Shown here: piece by piece, positions 1 through 8,595 of the stretch
Layout: every line of letters begins with the position of its first letter
Position numbering within the stretch: position 1 is the first letter of the stretch
Source of the DNA: an uncultured Frankiales bacterium
GTDB taxonomy: Bacteria; Actinomycetota; Actinomycetes; Mycobacteriales; SCTD01
Assembly: GCA_946479905.1 (NCBI GenBank)
Contig: CAMLIA010000002.1
Span: forward strand, 1-64,000
DNA: 64,000 nt
Direction of reading: 5' to 3'
Position numbers and translations under genes: made by a program
The notes under the pieces: model-generated
What the model was told of the DNA's origin: nothing
Seen by the model: only the letters and a program-made list of their open reading frames with translations
Database searches by the model: none

Positions 1-2
1 GG

Positions 3-257
3 TCATGCGGCTGCGGCGAGCTCGTCCAGGGCCGCCCGGATGCTCGCGATGCTCGAGAACACCTCGCGGGTCAGCATCCGGTCCGGGAACTCCACGTCGA
101 AGGCGTCCTCCAGCCCCAGCATGACGCTGATGCTGGCGTGCGAGGTCATGCCCGCGGCGTACAGGTCGTCGTCCTCGTTCAGGGTCTCCGGCGGGACGGG
201 CAGCCGGCCGTGCTCGGCCAGGACAGACAGGATCTTCTGGTTCATGGCAGTCGTCAT
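3..257 (-). CDS. acyl carrier protein
   Basis: An 84-aa acidic protein with the size and four-helix pattern of an acyl carrier protein, which holds acyl chains as thioesters on a phosphopantetheine arm. The likely attachment serine is S39 in AAGMTSHAS. The usual Asp before that Ser (DSL motif) is Thr here, so it is a divergent, probably specialised ACP rather than the housekeeping FAS-II one. It lies 8 bases downstream of a holo-ACP synthase gene on the same strand, so carrier and activating enzyme are probably co-transcribed. Its partner synthase or ligase would lie left of the window. Confidence 0.85.
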   Translation of the reverse strand: MTTAMNQKILSVLAEHGRLPVPPETLNEDDDLYAAGMTSHASISVMLGLEDAFDVEFPDRMLTREVFSSIASIRAALDELAAAA

Positions 258-265
258 CGGCCGGT

Positions 266-640
266 TCAGCCCTTTCCTTCAGCCAGTACCACCGCCACAG
301 CGGTGTCCCCCTCGTGACTCAGGCTCACCGAGAACGCCAGCAGCCCCTCGTGCTGGGCCCGTTGCGCCGCGGAACCGCCCAGGCGGAGCTCTACGTGGCC
401 CCCCGGCCGGCGGAGCACCTCGATGTCGCTCCACGGCAGTGCCGTGTCCTGGCCGGGCCGGAGCACCTTGATCGCGGCCTCCTTGGCCGCGAAGCGCCCT
501 GCCAGCCGCGCCGGGTCGCCGCCGCAGTCGAGCAGCTCCTGAGCGGTGTAGACGCGCGTCAGGTAGCGGTCGCCGTGGGCGGCGACCGCCTCGCGCACCT
601 CGCTGACCGACGCGAGGTCGATCCCCACCCGGGAAGCCAT
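266..640 (-). CDS. acpS: holo-ACP synthase (4'-phosphopantetheinyl transferase, AcpS type)
   Basis: 124 aa, the usual AcpS length. It transfers phosphopantetheine from CoA to the ACP serine. The N-terminal VGIDLASVSEV matches the AcpS metal/CoA-binding G-[IV]-D motif, and GRFAAKEAAIKVL (about residues 48-60) is the second signature (F-x-x-K-E-A). SLSHEGDTAVAVV near the C-terminus is the third conserved block. The start at 640 gives MASRVGIDL; an in-frame ATG at 649 would add three residues. It is the first gene of a two-gene unit with the downstream ACP, and it diverges from glnA2. It may be the genome's only AcpS or one dedicated to this ACP. Confidence 0.88.
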   Translation of the reverse strand: MASRVGIDLASVSEVREAVAAHGDRYLTRVYTAQELLDCGGDPARLAGRFAAKEAAIKVLRPGQDTALPWSDIEVLRRPGGHVELRLGGSAAQRAQHEGLLAFSVSLSHEGDTAVAVVLAEGKG

Positions 641-754
641 GGCATGCATGATGCCCGTTGCGCGCCGCGCGGTCAGGCAGATGTCGAGAACCCGTCCCGG
701 CGGGCAGCAGGCTCTTGGCCGTGGGAACCGGCCCCACCTGTCAGGATGGGCGGC

Positions 755-2083
755 ATGGACAAGCAGCAGGAGTTCGTGCTCCGCACGCTGGAGGAGCGGG
801 ACATCCGCTTCGTCCGGCTCTGGTTCACCGACGTGCTGGGCACGCTCAAGTCGGTGGCGATCGCGCCGGCTGAGCTCGAGGGCGCGTTCGCGGAGGGCAT
901 CGGCTTCGACGGGTCGGCGATCGAGGGCTTCGCGCGGGTGCAGGAGAGCGACATGCTCGCCAAGCCCGACCCCGCCACCTTCCAGGTGCTGCCCTGGCGC
1001 GGCGAGAACCCGGGGACGGCCCGGATGTTCTGCGACATCACCATGCCCGACGGGCAGCCGAGCTGGGCCGACCCGCGGCACGTGCTGCGCCGGGCGCTCG
1101 CCAAGGCCAAGGACGCCGGCTTCACCTTCTACACGCACCCCGAGATCGAGTTCTTCCTGCTCAAGAGCAGCGACCACCCCCCGGTCCCGGTCGACCAGGG
1201 CGGCTACTTCGACCTCACCCCGCACGACGTGAGCCACGACTTCCGCCGGACCACGATCACCATGCTCGAGCGGCTCGGCATCTCGGTGGAGTTCAGCCAC
1301 CACGAGGTGGCCCCCGGGCAGCAGGAGATCGACCTGCGCTACGCGGACGCGCTGAGCACCGCGGACAACATCCTCACGACCCGGCACGTCATCAAGGAGG
1401 TCGCCCTCACCCAGGGCGTGTACGCCTCCTTCATGCCGAAGCCGTTCCCCGACCAGCCCGGGTCGGCGATGCACACGCACCTGTCGCTGTTCGAGGGCGA
1501 CCAGAACGCCTTCTACGACGGCACGGACCCGCTGCACCTGTCGTCGGTCGCGAAGCACTTCATCGCCGGCCTGCTCCGGCACGCCGCCGAGATCACGGCG
1601 ATCACCAACCAGTGGGTCAACTCCTACAAGCGGCTCACGTGGGGCGGCGAGGCGCCCAACTACATCTGCTGGGGCAGCAACAACCGCTCCGCGATGGTGC
1701 GGGTCCCGATGTACAAGCCGACCAAGGGCAACAGCACCCGCATCGAGGTGCGCAGCCCGGACAGCGCGACCAACCCCTACCTGTGCTTCGCGCTGCTGCT
1801 GGCCGCGGGGCTGAAGGGCATCGAGGAGGGCTACGAGCTGCCGGCGGGGGCCGAGGACGACGTCTGGGCGCTGTCCGACGCCGAGCGCCGCAAGATGGGC
1901 ATCACGCCGCTGCCCGGGTCGCTGTCCGACGCCGTCCACATGATGGAGAACAGCGAGCTGGTCGCCGACACCCTCGGCGAGCACGTCTTCGAGTTCTTCC
2001 TGCGCAACAAGCGCGAGGAGTGGGCGGCCTACCGGCAGCAGGTGACCCCCTTCGAGTTCGAGCGCTACCTCCCGGTGCTCTGA
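755..2083 (+). CDS. glnA2: type I glutamine synthetase, GlnA2-like
   Basis: 442 aa, close to the 446 aa of mycobacterial GlnA2, which it resembles throughout (N-terminal MDKQQEFVLRTLEERDIRF). Family reaction: glutamate + NH3 + ATP to glutamine. Visible blocks are DGSAIEGF, PEIEFFLL, HHEVAPGQQEIDLRYADA, SAMHTHLSLFEG, NSYKRL and RIEVRSPDSATNPYL. The loop that carries the adenylylated Tyr in GlnA1-type enzymes reads DDVWALSDAERR, with Trp in place of Tyr, so GlnE should not modify this paralogue. An in-frame ATG at 746 is possible; 755 gives the family start. Three bases separate its stop from the next gene. Confidence 0.93.
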   Translation: MDKQQEFVLRTLEERDIRFVRLWFTDVLGTLKSVAIAPAELEGAFAEGIGFDGSAIEGFARVQESDMLAKPDPATFQVLPWRGENPGTARMFCDITMPDGQPSWADPRHVLRRALAKAKDAGFTFYTHPEIEFFLLKSSDHPPVPVDQGGYFDLTPHDVSHDFRRTTITMLERLGISVEFSHHEVAPGQQEIDLRYADALSTADNILTTRHVIKEVALTQGVYASFMPKPFPDQPGSAMHTHLSLFEGDQNAFYDGTDPLHLSSVAKHFIAGLLRHAAEITAITNQWVNSYKRLTWGGEAPNYICWGSNNRSAMVRVPMYKPTKGNSTRIEVRSPDSATNPYLCFALLLAAGLKGIEEGYELPAGAEDDVWALSDAERRKMGITPLPGSLSDAVHMMENSELVADTLGEHVFEFFLRNKREEWAAYRQQVTPFEFERYLPVL

Positions 2084-2085
2084 CG

Positions 2086-2796
2086 GTGGTCGCGCTCGTC
2101 ATCACCCACACGGAGTCGGAGGACCCCGGGCTGATCGGGCGGTGGCTGCCCGAGGCCGGTCTGGGCCTCGAGGTGCTCGAGCCGTGGCGCGGCGACGAGC
2201 TGCCGGAGACGCTCGACGGCTTCGTGGCGCTCGTGGTCATGGGCGGCCCGCAGCAGGCGTACGACGACGGCTCGGCCCCCTGGCTCCGGCGCACCAAGGA
2301 GCTGCTGAGATCGGCTGTGGCGCAAGGGATCCCGACGTTCGGGGTGTGCCTCGGGGCGCAGCTGCTCGCCGAGGCGACCGGTGGCCAGGTGAAACCGGGC
2401 GAGCTCGGCCCTGAGCTGGGCGCGAAGCTCGTCGCCAAGCGCGACGCCGCGTCGGCGGACCCGCTGTTCTGGGACCTGCCGCTGTCGCCGGTCGTGGTCC
2501 AGTGGCACTGGGACGTCGTCACCGAGCTGCCGCCGGCGGCCACGCTGCTCATGTCGTCGCCGACGTACCCGCACCAGGCCTTCCGGGTCGGCGACCGGGC
2601 CTGGGGCATCCAGTTCCACATCGAGACCGACGCCGCCATGGTGACGCGGTGGGCGGAGACCGACCGTCCCGCGCTGCTCGACCTCGACCTCGACCCCGAC
2701 GTCCTGCTCGGGCGCACGGTGACCGAGCTGGCCGAGGTGGAGGAGGTCTGGGGCGAGGTCGTCCGGCGCTTCGCAGGGCTCGCCCTGGCGCGATGA
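2086..2796 (+). CDS. class I glutamine amidotransferase (GMP-synthase-like)
   Basis: 236 aa, GATase class I fold. FGVCLGAQLLAEATGG holds the nucleophile Cys (about C88) and WGIQFHIE the His/Glu of the triad, so the glutaminase site looks intact. The acceptor enzyme cannot be told from the sequence; stand-alone members are often annotated as GMP synthase-like or gamma-glutamyl hydrolases. The start is GTG, 3 bases after the glnA2 stop, and the gene overlaps the next by ATGA, so it is translationally linked to its neighbours. Sitting between glnA2 and glnE suggests a part in glutamine or gamma-glutamyl metabolism (inference). Confidence 0.85.
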   Translation: MVALVITHTESEDPGLIGRWLPEAGLGLEVLEPWRGDELPETLDGFVALVVMGGPQQAYDDGSAPWLRRTKELLRSAVAQGIPTFGVCLGAQLLAEATGGQVKPGELGPELGAKLVAKRDAASADPLFWDLPLSPVVVQWHWDVVTELPPAATLLMSSPTYPHQAFRVGDRAWGIQFHIETDAAMVTRWAETDRPALLDLDLDPDVLLGRTVTELAEVEEVWGEVVRRFAGLALAR

Positions 2797-3242
2797 TCTC
2801 GCTGCGCGTGGTGCCCTACGAGCAGGCTGAGCGCCTCGCCGAGGCGATGGCCGACGAGATGAAGGCCCTCTACTCCGACGACGAGGGTGCCTCGCCCGCG
2901 TCGCCGGTCGACTTCGCGCCGCCGTACGGCACCTTCCTGGTGGGGTCCGTCGACGGCGTCGACGTGGCCTGCGGCGGCCTGAAGCTGCTCAGCGACGGGG
3001 TCGGGGAGCTCAAGCGGATGTACGTCGACCCCGCCCACCGCGGCCAGGGGCACTCGCGCACGCTGCTGCGCGCCCTCGTCGCGCACGCGCGGGCGGTCGG
3101 GCTGCGCGAGGTCTGGCTGGAGACCGGCACCCGGCAGCACGCGGCCGTGGGGCTGTACCGGTCGGAGGGGTTCGAGCCGATCCCGCCGTTCGGCTACTGG
3201 GCCGACCACCCCGAGACGCTCTGCTTCGCCCTGGTCCTGTGA
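2793..3242 (+). CDS. GNAT family N-acetyltransferase
   Basis: 149 aa. The GNAT acetyl-CoA motif A is clear: LKRMYVDPAHRGQGHSRTLL (about residues 71-90, with R/Q-x-x-G-x-G/A), followed by a motif B-like LETGTRQHAAVGLYRSEGF and PFGYW. Members of this shape acetylate small amines or amino acids; the substrate is unknown. The ATG overlaps the stop of the amidotransferase (ATGA) and its own stop overlaps the GTG of glnE (GTGA), so it is embedded in the glnA2-glnE operon, where the M. tuberculosis homologues lie next to each other. Confidence 0.85.
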   Translation: MISLRVVPYEQAERLAEAMADEMKALYSDDEGASPASPVDFAPPYGTFLVGSVDGVDVACGGLKLLSDGVGELKRMYVDPAHRGQGHSRTLLRALVAHARAVGLREVWLETGTRQHAAVGLYRSEGFEPIPPFGYWADHPETLCFALVL

Positions 3243-6200
3243 CCGAGCGCATCACCGAGGTCGGCCGGCTGGTCCGGCTGGGGTTCGCCGACACCGCCGC
3301 GGCCATCACCGCCCTCACCGCGACCGGCCTGTGGGCCGAGGGCGGCCCCGTCGACCCGGAGGCGGACGAGGTCGTCCTCGCGGTGGCCGAGACGCCCGAC
3401 CCGGACCTCGCCGCGGCGGCCCTCGCGCGGCTGATGGCGGCCTCCCGGGCTCCCCACGAGCTGCTCGCGGCGCTGCGGGAGCGGGAGGGCCTGCGCGGCC
3501 GGCTGCTCAGCCTGCTCGGCACCAGCATCGCCCTCGGCGACCACCTCGTCAGCCACCCCGACGACTGGCGGGTGCTGGTCGACGACGAGCTGACCGCCGT
3601 GCGCCCGTCGCTGTTCGGCCTGCAGCGCCAGCTGCTGGACGCCGTCGGCGCCTCCCCGCGGGACCCGCTCCCATGGGGGTCGGGGGGTGCCGTCGCGACC
3701 GTCGCCGCGCCGCTGCCGGCGCTGCGCAGGGCGTACCGGAGGTGCCTGCTGGGTCTCGCCGCGCGCGACCTGTCGGGGACGATGGCCGTCGAGGACGTCG
3801 CCGCCGAGCTCGCCGACCTGGCCAGCGCGACCCTGTCCGCCGGGCTCGCCGTGGCCCGGGCCGCGCTGCCGGCGGACGCGGCGCCGGTCCGGCTGGCGGT
3901 CGTCGGGATGGGCAAGTGCGGCGGCCGGGAGCTCAACTACGTGAGCGACGTCGACGTGGTCTTCGTCGCCGAGCCGCACGACGTCGACGGAGAAGGCCCG
4001 GACGAGCACGCGGCGCTGCAGACCGCCACCCTGCTCGCCAGCCGGATGATGCAGGTGTGCGGTGAGGTGGCGTGGCCGGTCGACGCGGCGCTGCGGCCGG
4101 AGGGCAAGGCCGGCCCGCTCGTCCGGACGCTGGCCTCGCACGCGGCCTACTACGGGCGCTGGGCCAAGACCTGGGAGTTCCAGGCGCTGCTCAAGGCCCG
4201 GCCGGTCGCGGGCGACCTCGAGCTCGGCCAGGCCTACTGCGACCTGGTCGCGCCGATGGTCTGGTCGGCGGGGGAGCGGCCGGGCTTCGTCGAGGAGGTC
4301 CAGGCGATGCGGCGCCGGGTGGAGGGGACGCTGCGGGGCGACACCGCGGCGCGGGAGGTGAAGCTCGGCCCGGGCGGCCTGCGCGACGTGGAGTTCTCGG
4401 TGCAGCTGCTCCAGCTCGTGCACGGCCGGGCCGACGACACCGTGCGGTCGGGGACGACGCTCACGGCCCTGGACCAGCTGGCCGCCGGCGGGTACGTCGG
4501 CCGCGAGGACGCCCGGCACCTCGCGATGGCCTACCGGTGGCTGCGCGGCGTCGAGCACCGGCTGCAGCTGCACCGGCTGCGGCGCACCCACCTGCTGCCG
4601 CCGGAGTCCGACGAGCCCGCGCTGCGCCGGCTGGCACGGTCGATGGGCTACCGCGGCGACGTGCTGCCGGTCTTCCGCCGGGAGCGGTACGGCCACCAGC
4701 AGGAGGTGCGGCGGCTGCACGAGAAGCTGTTCTACCGGCCGCTGCTCACCGCCGTCGCCCGGCTGCCCGCCGCCGACGTGCGGCTCACCCCGGAGCAGGC
4801 CGGCGCCCGGTTGGAGGCGCTCGGGTTCGCCGACCCGCGCACCGCGCTGCGGCACCTCGAGGCGCTCACCGGAGGGGTGTCACGCCGGGCAGCGATCCAG
4901 CAGACCCTGCTGCCGGCCATGCTCGGCTGGTTCGCCGACGCCCCGGACCCCGACGCCGGGCTGCTCTCCTACCGCCAGGTGAGCGACGCGCTGGGCACCA
5001 CCCCCTGGTACCTCCGGCTGCTCCGCGACGAGGGCGAGGCGGCGGAGCGGCTGGCGCGGCTGCTGGCGACCTCCCGGTACGCCGCCGACCTGTTCGTCCG
5101 CGCCCCCGACGCCGTGCGCATGCTGGCGTCCGACGAGGAGCTGCGGCCGCGGTCGAGGGAGTCGCTGGAGCACGCCTTCCTCGCGGTGGCCCGGCGCCGG
5201 GACGACTGGGAGGCGACCGCGGTGGCGGTCCGGTCGCTGCGCCGCTACGAGCTGCTTCGCGTGGCCTGCGCGGACCTGCTGCGCACCGCCACGGCCGTGG
5301 GTCAGGCGCTCTCCGACCTCAGTGGTGCGACCGTCGCTGCCGCCCTCGAGATCGCCCATCGCAAGATCGAGGCAGAACGGCGGTCACCGCTGCCGATGCG
5401 GATGGCTGTCGTGGCGATGGGGCGGCTCGGCGGCCGGGAGCAGGGCTACGGATCGGACGCCGACGTGCTGTTCGTGCACGAGCCGCTGGCCGGCGCCTCG
5501 GAGTCCGACGCCGCGTCGGCCGCCCATGACGTCGCGAACGAGCTGCGCCGGCTGCTGGCCCTCCCCGCGCCCGACCCGCCGCTGCTCGTCGACGCCGACC
5601 TCCGGCCGGAGGGGCGGCAGGGCCCGCTCACCCGGTCCCTCGACTCCTACGTCGCCTACTACGCGCGCTGGTCGCACGTGTGGGAGGCGCAGGCGCTGCT
5701 GCGCGCCGCACCGCTCGCCGGGGACGAGGACCTGACGACGCGGTTCCTGCAGCGGGTGGACCCGATCCGCTATCCCGCAGGCGGTCTCGCCGCCGAGCAC
5801 CTGCACGAGATCCGGCGCATCAAGAAGCGGATGGAGCAGGAGCGGCTGCCCAGGGGCGCCGACCCGTGGCTGGCGCTGAAGCTCGGCCGCGGTGGGCTCG
5901 CCGACGTCGAGTGGACGGTCCAGCTGCTCCAGCTGCAGCACGGTCACGACGTACCTGCCCTGCGGACCCCGATGACCGTGCCCGCCCTGCGGGCCGCGGC
6001 AGCGGCGGGTCTGCTCGACCGGGAGGACGCCCGCGTCCTGGAGGAGGCGTGGACGATGACCTCGAGGGTCCGGGACCTGCTGGTCCTCATCCGGGGCCGG
6101 CCGGTCGAGTCGCTGCCCTCGAAGGGGCGGGAGCTGCTCGGGGTGGCGAGGTCGCTTGGCTACCCTGCAGAGGCCCAAGGGCAGTTCCTGGAGCACTACC

Positions 6201-6253
6201 AGCACCTCGGGCAGCAGGCCAGGGAGGTCGTGGAGAGGGCGTTCTACCGATGA
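3239..6253 (+). CDS. glnE: bifunctional glutamine synthetase adenylyltransferase/deadenylase
   Basis: 1004 aa, typical GlnE length. It adenylylates and deadenylylates GlnA1-type glutamine synthetase in response to nitrogen status. Two nucleotidyltransferase domains are seen, each with the G-G-R-E-x-x-x-x-S-D-x-D signature: GGRELNYVSDVDVVFV at about residue 227 (deadenylylating half) and GGREQGYGSDADVLFVHE at about residue 730 (adenylylating half). Each is followed by an LRPEG(K/R)xGPL block and an ARxxKLGxGGLxDVE(F/W) block. Start GTG overlaps the GNAT stop. Its target is probably another glutamine synthetase outside the window, because the GlnA2 here lacks the acceptor Tyr. Confidence 0.95.
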   Translation: MTERITEVGRLVRLGFADTAAAITALTATGLWAEGGPVDPEADEVVLAVAETPDPDLAAAALARLMAASRAPHELLAALREREGLRGRLLSLLGTSIALGDHLVSHPDDWRVLVDDELTAVRPSLFGLQRQLLDAVGASPRDPLPWGSGGAVATVAAPLPALRRAYRRCLLGLAARDLSGTMAVEDVAAELADLASATLSAGLAVARAALPADAAPVRLAVVGMGKCGGRELNYVSDVDVVFVAEPHDVDGEGPDEHAALQTATLLASRMMQVCGEVAWPVDAALRPEGKAGPLVRTLASHAAYYGRWAKTWEFQALLKARPVAGDLELGQAYCDLVAPMVWSAGERPGFVEEVQAMRRRVEGTLRGDTAAREVKLGPGGLRDVEFSVQLLQLVHGRADDTVRSGTTLTALDQLAAGGYVGREDARHLAMAYRWLRGVEHRLQLHRLRRTHLLPPESDEPALRRLARSMGYRGDVLPVFRRERYGHQQEVRRLHEKLFYRPLLTAVARLPAADVRLTPEQAGARLEALGFADPRTALRHLEALTGGVSRRAAIQQTLLPAMLGWFADAPDPDAGLLSYRQVSDALGTTPWYLRLLRDEGEAAERLARLLATSRYAADLFVRAPDAVRMLASDEELRPRSRESLEHAFLAVARRRDDWEATAVAVRSLRRYELLRVACADLLRTATAVGQALSDLSGATVAAALEIAHRKIEAERRSPLPMRMAVVAMGRLGGREQGYGSDADVLFVHEPLAGASESDAASAAHDVANELRRLLALPAPDPPLLVDADLRPEGRQGPLTRSLDSYVAYYARWSHVWEAQALLRAAPLAGDEDLTTRFLQRVDPIRYPAGGLAAEHLHEIRRIKKRMEQERLPRGADPWLALKLGRGGLADVEWTVQLLQLQHGHDVPALRTPMTVPALRAAAAAGLLDREDARVLEEAWTMTSRVRDLLVLIRGRPVESLPSKGRELLGVARSLGYPAEAQGQFLEHYQHLGQQAREVVERAFYR

Positions 6254-6263
6254 CGGTCCACGG

Positions 6264-7106
6264 ATGACAGTCCACAACGTCCCGGTCGCGGAGACCCGCT
6301 TCCTGCTGCGGGAGCACGGCGGCGGCGACGGCACCCCGGTGGTGCTGCTGCACGGCGTCCCCGAGACGTCGTCCGCATGGAACCTCGTCGCGCCCGGTCT
6401 CGGGGCCGGTCGCCGGGTGCTCTGCCCCGACCTGCCCGGGCTCGGCGGGTCGGCCTACAGCGGCCCGTTCGACGTGCCGTCCGTCGTCGGCCAGCTGATG
6501 GCGCTGCTCGATCACGAGCTGCCCGGGCAGCGGATCGACCTGGTCGGGCACGACTGGGGCGGGTCGCTGGCGCTCGCGATGGTCGGCGCCCACCCGGACC
6601 GGTTCCGCTCCCTCGTGGTGGCGAACGCGCCGTTCCGCAAGGTCCCGGTGCTGCGCGCCGCCCACATCCCCTTCTTCGCGCTGCCCGTCGCCCCCGAGCT
6701 GCTGTTCCGCCTCGGAGGCGCGCGCGTCGTCGAGGCGATGTTCAAGGCGGGCTGGAAGAGCGACCGCGAGCTCGACCCCGAGGTGCTGGCGGAGTACACC
6801 GCGGCCTACACCGACCCCGGTCGGGTCAAGGCGATGCTCGGCTACTACCGGGCGGTCGCGCGGCCCCGCGCCGCCGCGCTGGTCACCCGGCGCTCGGCCC
6901 CGCCGCCCCCGCGCACCCGCGCCGAGCGGATGCTGGTGCTGTGGGGGGCCGCCGACCCCGTCCTGCCCGTCTGGGTCGGCGAGTCCGTCACCAAGGACCT
7001 CGGCGCGGACTGCCGGATGATCACCGTCCCGGGGGCCGGGCACTTCGTGCTCGAAGAGGCCCCCGAGGTGTGCCTCGAGGCGATCTCCGAGCTCCTTGCC
7101 GACTAG
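6264..7106 (+). CDS. alpha/beta hydrolase (epoxide hydrolase/haloalkane dehalogenase-like)
   Basis: 280 aa, alpha/beta hydrolase fold. VVLLHGVPETSSAWN holds the oxyanion HG motif, LVGHDWGGSLA the nucleophile elbow G-H-D-W-G with Asp as nucleophile, and PGAGHFVLEEAPE the catalytic His. An Asp nucleophile is characteristic of epoxide hydrolases and dehalogenases rather than esterases. It follows glnE by 10 bases. The region before the start carries an imperfect 12-bp duplication (copies at 6250-6261 and 6264-6275, one mismatch), each beginning with ATG; only the second reads into the domain. The substrate is unknown. Confidence 0.85.
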   Translation: MTVHNVPVAETRFLLREHGGGDGTPVVLLHGVPETSSAWNLVAPGLGAGRRVLCPDLPGLGGSAYSGPFDVPSVVGQLMALLDHELPGQRIDLVGHDWGGSLALAMVGAHPDRFRSLVVANAPFRKVPVLRAAHIPFFALPVAPELLFRLGGARVVEAMFKAGWKSDRELDPEVLAEYTAAYTDPGRVKAMLGYYRAVARPRAAALVTRRSAPPPPRTRAERMLVLWGAADPVLPVWVGESVTKDLGADCRMITVPGAGHFVLEEAPEVCLEAISELLAD

Positions 7107-8595
7107 AGCGCCGACCCTGTCGCTGTCCAGGGCCGAGTGGGTCGCGGGCGCCACCGCGGTCGTGCTGGCCGTCCTGCACCAGCTGCTGCTGCCGGACAGC
7201 GGCACCGACCTCGCGGCGCAGCTCGCCCGCGCCTCGTTCGCGCGGGACGCCCCGCTCACGCCGGTCGACCTCTCCTGGTACGGCGGGGTGCACCCCTACG
7301 GGTACTCGCTGCTCAGCCCGTGGCTGATGGCGCTCGTCGGCGTCCGGCCGGCCGGCGCGGTCGCGGCCGTGCTCGCCGCCGTCCTGCTGGCCCGGCTGCT
7401 GCGCGGCCTCGACCGACCCGTGCTCGCCGGGGTCGCGGGGGCGTTCTTCGCCGTCGCTGACGTCGTCAGCGGGCGGGTCACGTTCGCGCTCGGTGCGGTG
7501 GCGCTGCTGGCCGCCCTGCTCTGCCGGGAGCGGCGCTGGTGGGCGGTGTCGTTCGCGGTGCTGACGGCGCTCCTCAGCCCGGTCGCGGCCGCGTTCCTGG
7601 GACTGTGCGCCGCGGTCCTCGTGCTCCACCGCCGCCCGGGAGGGTGGCCCCTCGGGATCGCCGCGACCCTGCCGGTGGTGGTGCTGGCGGTGCTCTTCCC
7701 CGGGGGCGGGGTCCAGCCCTTCGACCTCGGCTCGGCCGTGCCCGGCGTGGTCGTCGCGCTCGGCCTGGCGGTGCTCACCACGCACCCGCTGGTCCGGACC
7801 GGCGCGCTGCTCTACGCCCTGGCGGTCGTGCTCTTCGTCTCCCACGCGGACGCCTTCGGCAGCAACGTGCTCCGGTTGGGGCTGCTGGTGGCCGCGCCGG
7901 TCCTGCTGGCCACCTGCCGGCACCACCGCGCGGTGCTCGTCGTCGCGCTGCTCGGCTGCCTGCACTGGCAGCTCGACCCGCTCCAGGGCGACGTCATGGC
8001 GGGCTCCCCGCCGGCGCTGCGGCCGCTCACGGCGGAGCTCGTCTCGCTGCACGCGCAGCGGGTCGAGGTGGTCGCGCCGCGCGAGCACGGCGAGTCCGCC
8101 GCCATCGCCGAGCGGGTCCCGCTCGCCCGCGGCTGGGCCCGGCAGACCGACTACCGCGACAACCGGCTCTTCTACTCCGGCCGGCTCACCGCGGCCGAGT
8201 ACCTGGGCTGGCTGCACGACCACGGTGTCGACCACGTCGCGGTGCCGCGGCGGGCGCGGCTCGACTTCGGCGCCACCCGCGAGGGGAAGCTGCTGGCCCA
8301 CCCCGTGCCGGGGCTGACCCAGGTCTGGCAGGACGACGACTGGACGGTGTACGCCGTCGACGCACCGACCCCGTTGGCGGGCCCGCCGGCGACGGTCGTC
8401 TCCTCCACCCGGACGGCCCTGACGGTCCGCGCCGACGGCGCGGTGCGCGTGCCCGTCCTGGTGCGGTGGTCCCGCTGGCTCTCGGTCACCGGGCCGGGGT
8501 GCGTCGCCCGCTCCGGCGACGGCGTCGAGCTGCGCTTCACGGGTGCCGGCACCGTGCGGGTCGGCAGCGCGCTACGTCCGCGCGGGCACTGCTGA
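7096..8595 (+). CDS. polytopic membrane protein, unknown function
   Basis: 499 aa starting at a TTG that overlaps the end of the hydrolase gene by 11 bases. Eight or more hydrophobic segments fill the first 300 residues (for example AGATAVVLAVLHQLLL, AVAAVLAAVLLARLL, GLAVLTTHPLVR). The C-terminal about 170 residues are soluble and include ARGWARQTDYRDNRLFYSG and a run reaching a beta-rich tail. The layout of a membrane half plus an extracytoplasmic half resembles actinobacterial GT-C or envelope proteins, but I see no diagnostic catalytic motif, so no function is given. The last 24 bases overlap the convergent SGNH hydrolase gene. Confidence 0.7.
   Translation: MPTRAPTLSLSRAEWVAGATAVVLAVLHQLLLPDSGTDLAAQLARASFARDAPLTPVDLSWYGGVHPYGYSLLSPWLMALVGVRPAGAVAAVLAAVLLARLLRGLDRPVLAGVAGAFFAVADVVSGRVTFALGAVALLAALLCRERRWWAVSFAVLTALLSPVAAAFLGLCAAVLVLHRRPGGWPLGIAATLPVVVLAVLFPGGGVQPFDLGSAVPGVVVALGLAVLTTHPLVRTGALLYALAVVLFVSHADAFGSNVLRLGLLVAAPVLLATCRHHRAVLVVALLGCLHWQLDPLQGDVMAGSPPALRPLTAELVSLHAQRVEVVAPREHGESAAIAERVPLARGWARQTDYRDNRLFYSGRLTAAEYLGWLHDHGVDHVAVPRRARLDFGATREGKLLAHPVPGLTQVWQDDDWTVYAVDAPTPLAGPPATVVSSTRTALTVRADGAVRVPVLVRWSRWLSVTGPGCVARSGDGVELRFTGAGTVRVGSALRPRGHC

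Noticed and set aside
3194..4855. 553-codon antisense frame over glnE
   Set aside because: Shadow composition, no domains; GlnE motifs are on the plus strand.
6250..6267. Five-codon leader frame before the alpha/beta hydrolase
   Set aside because: It arises from an imperfect 12-bp duplication of the start region; too short and without regulatory sequence such as a codon run or attenuator.
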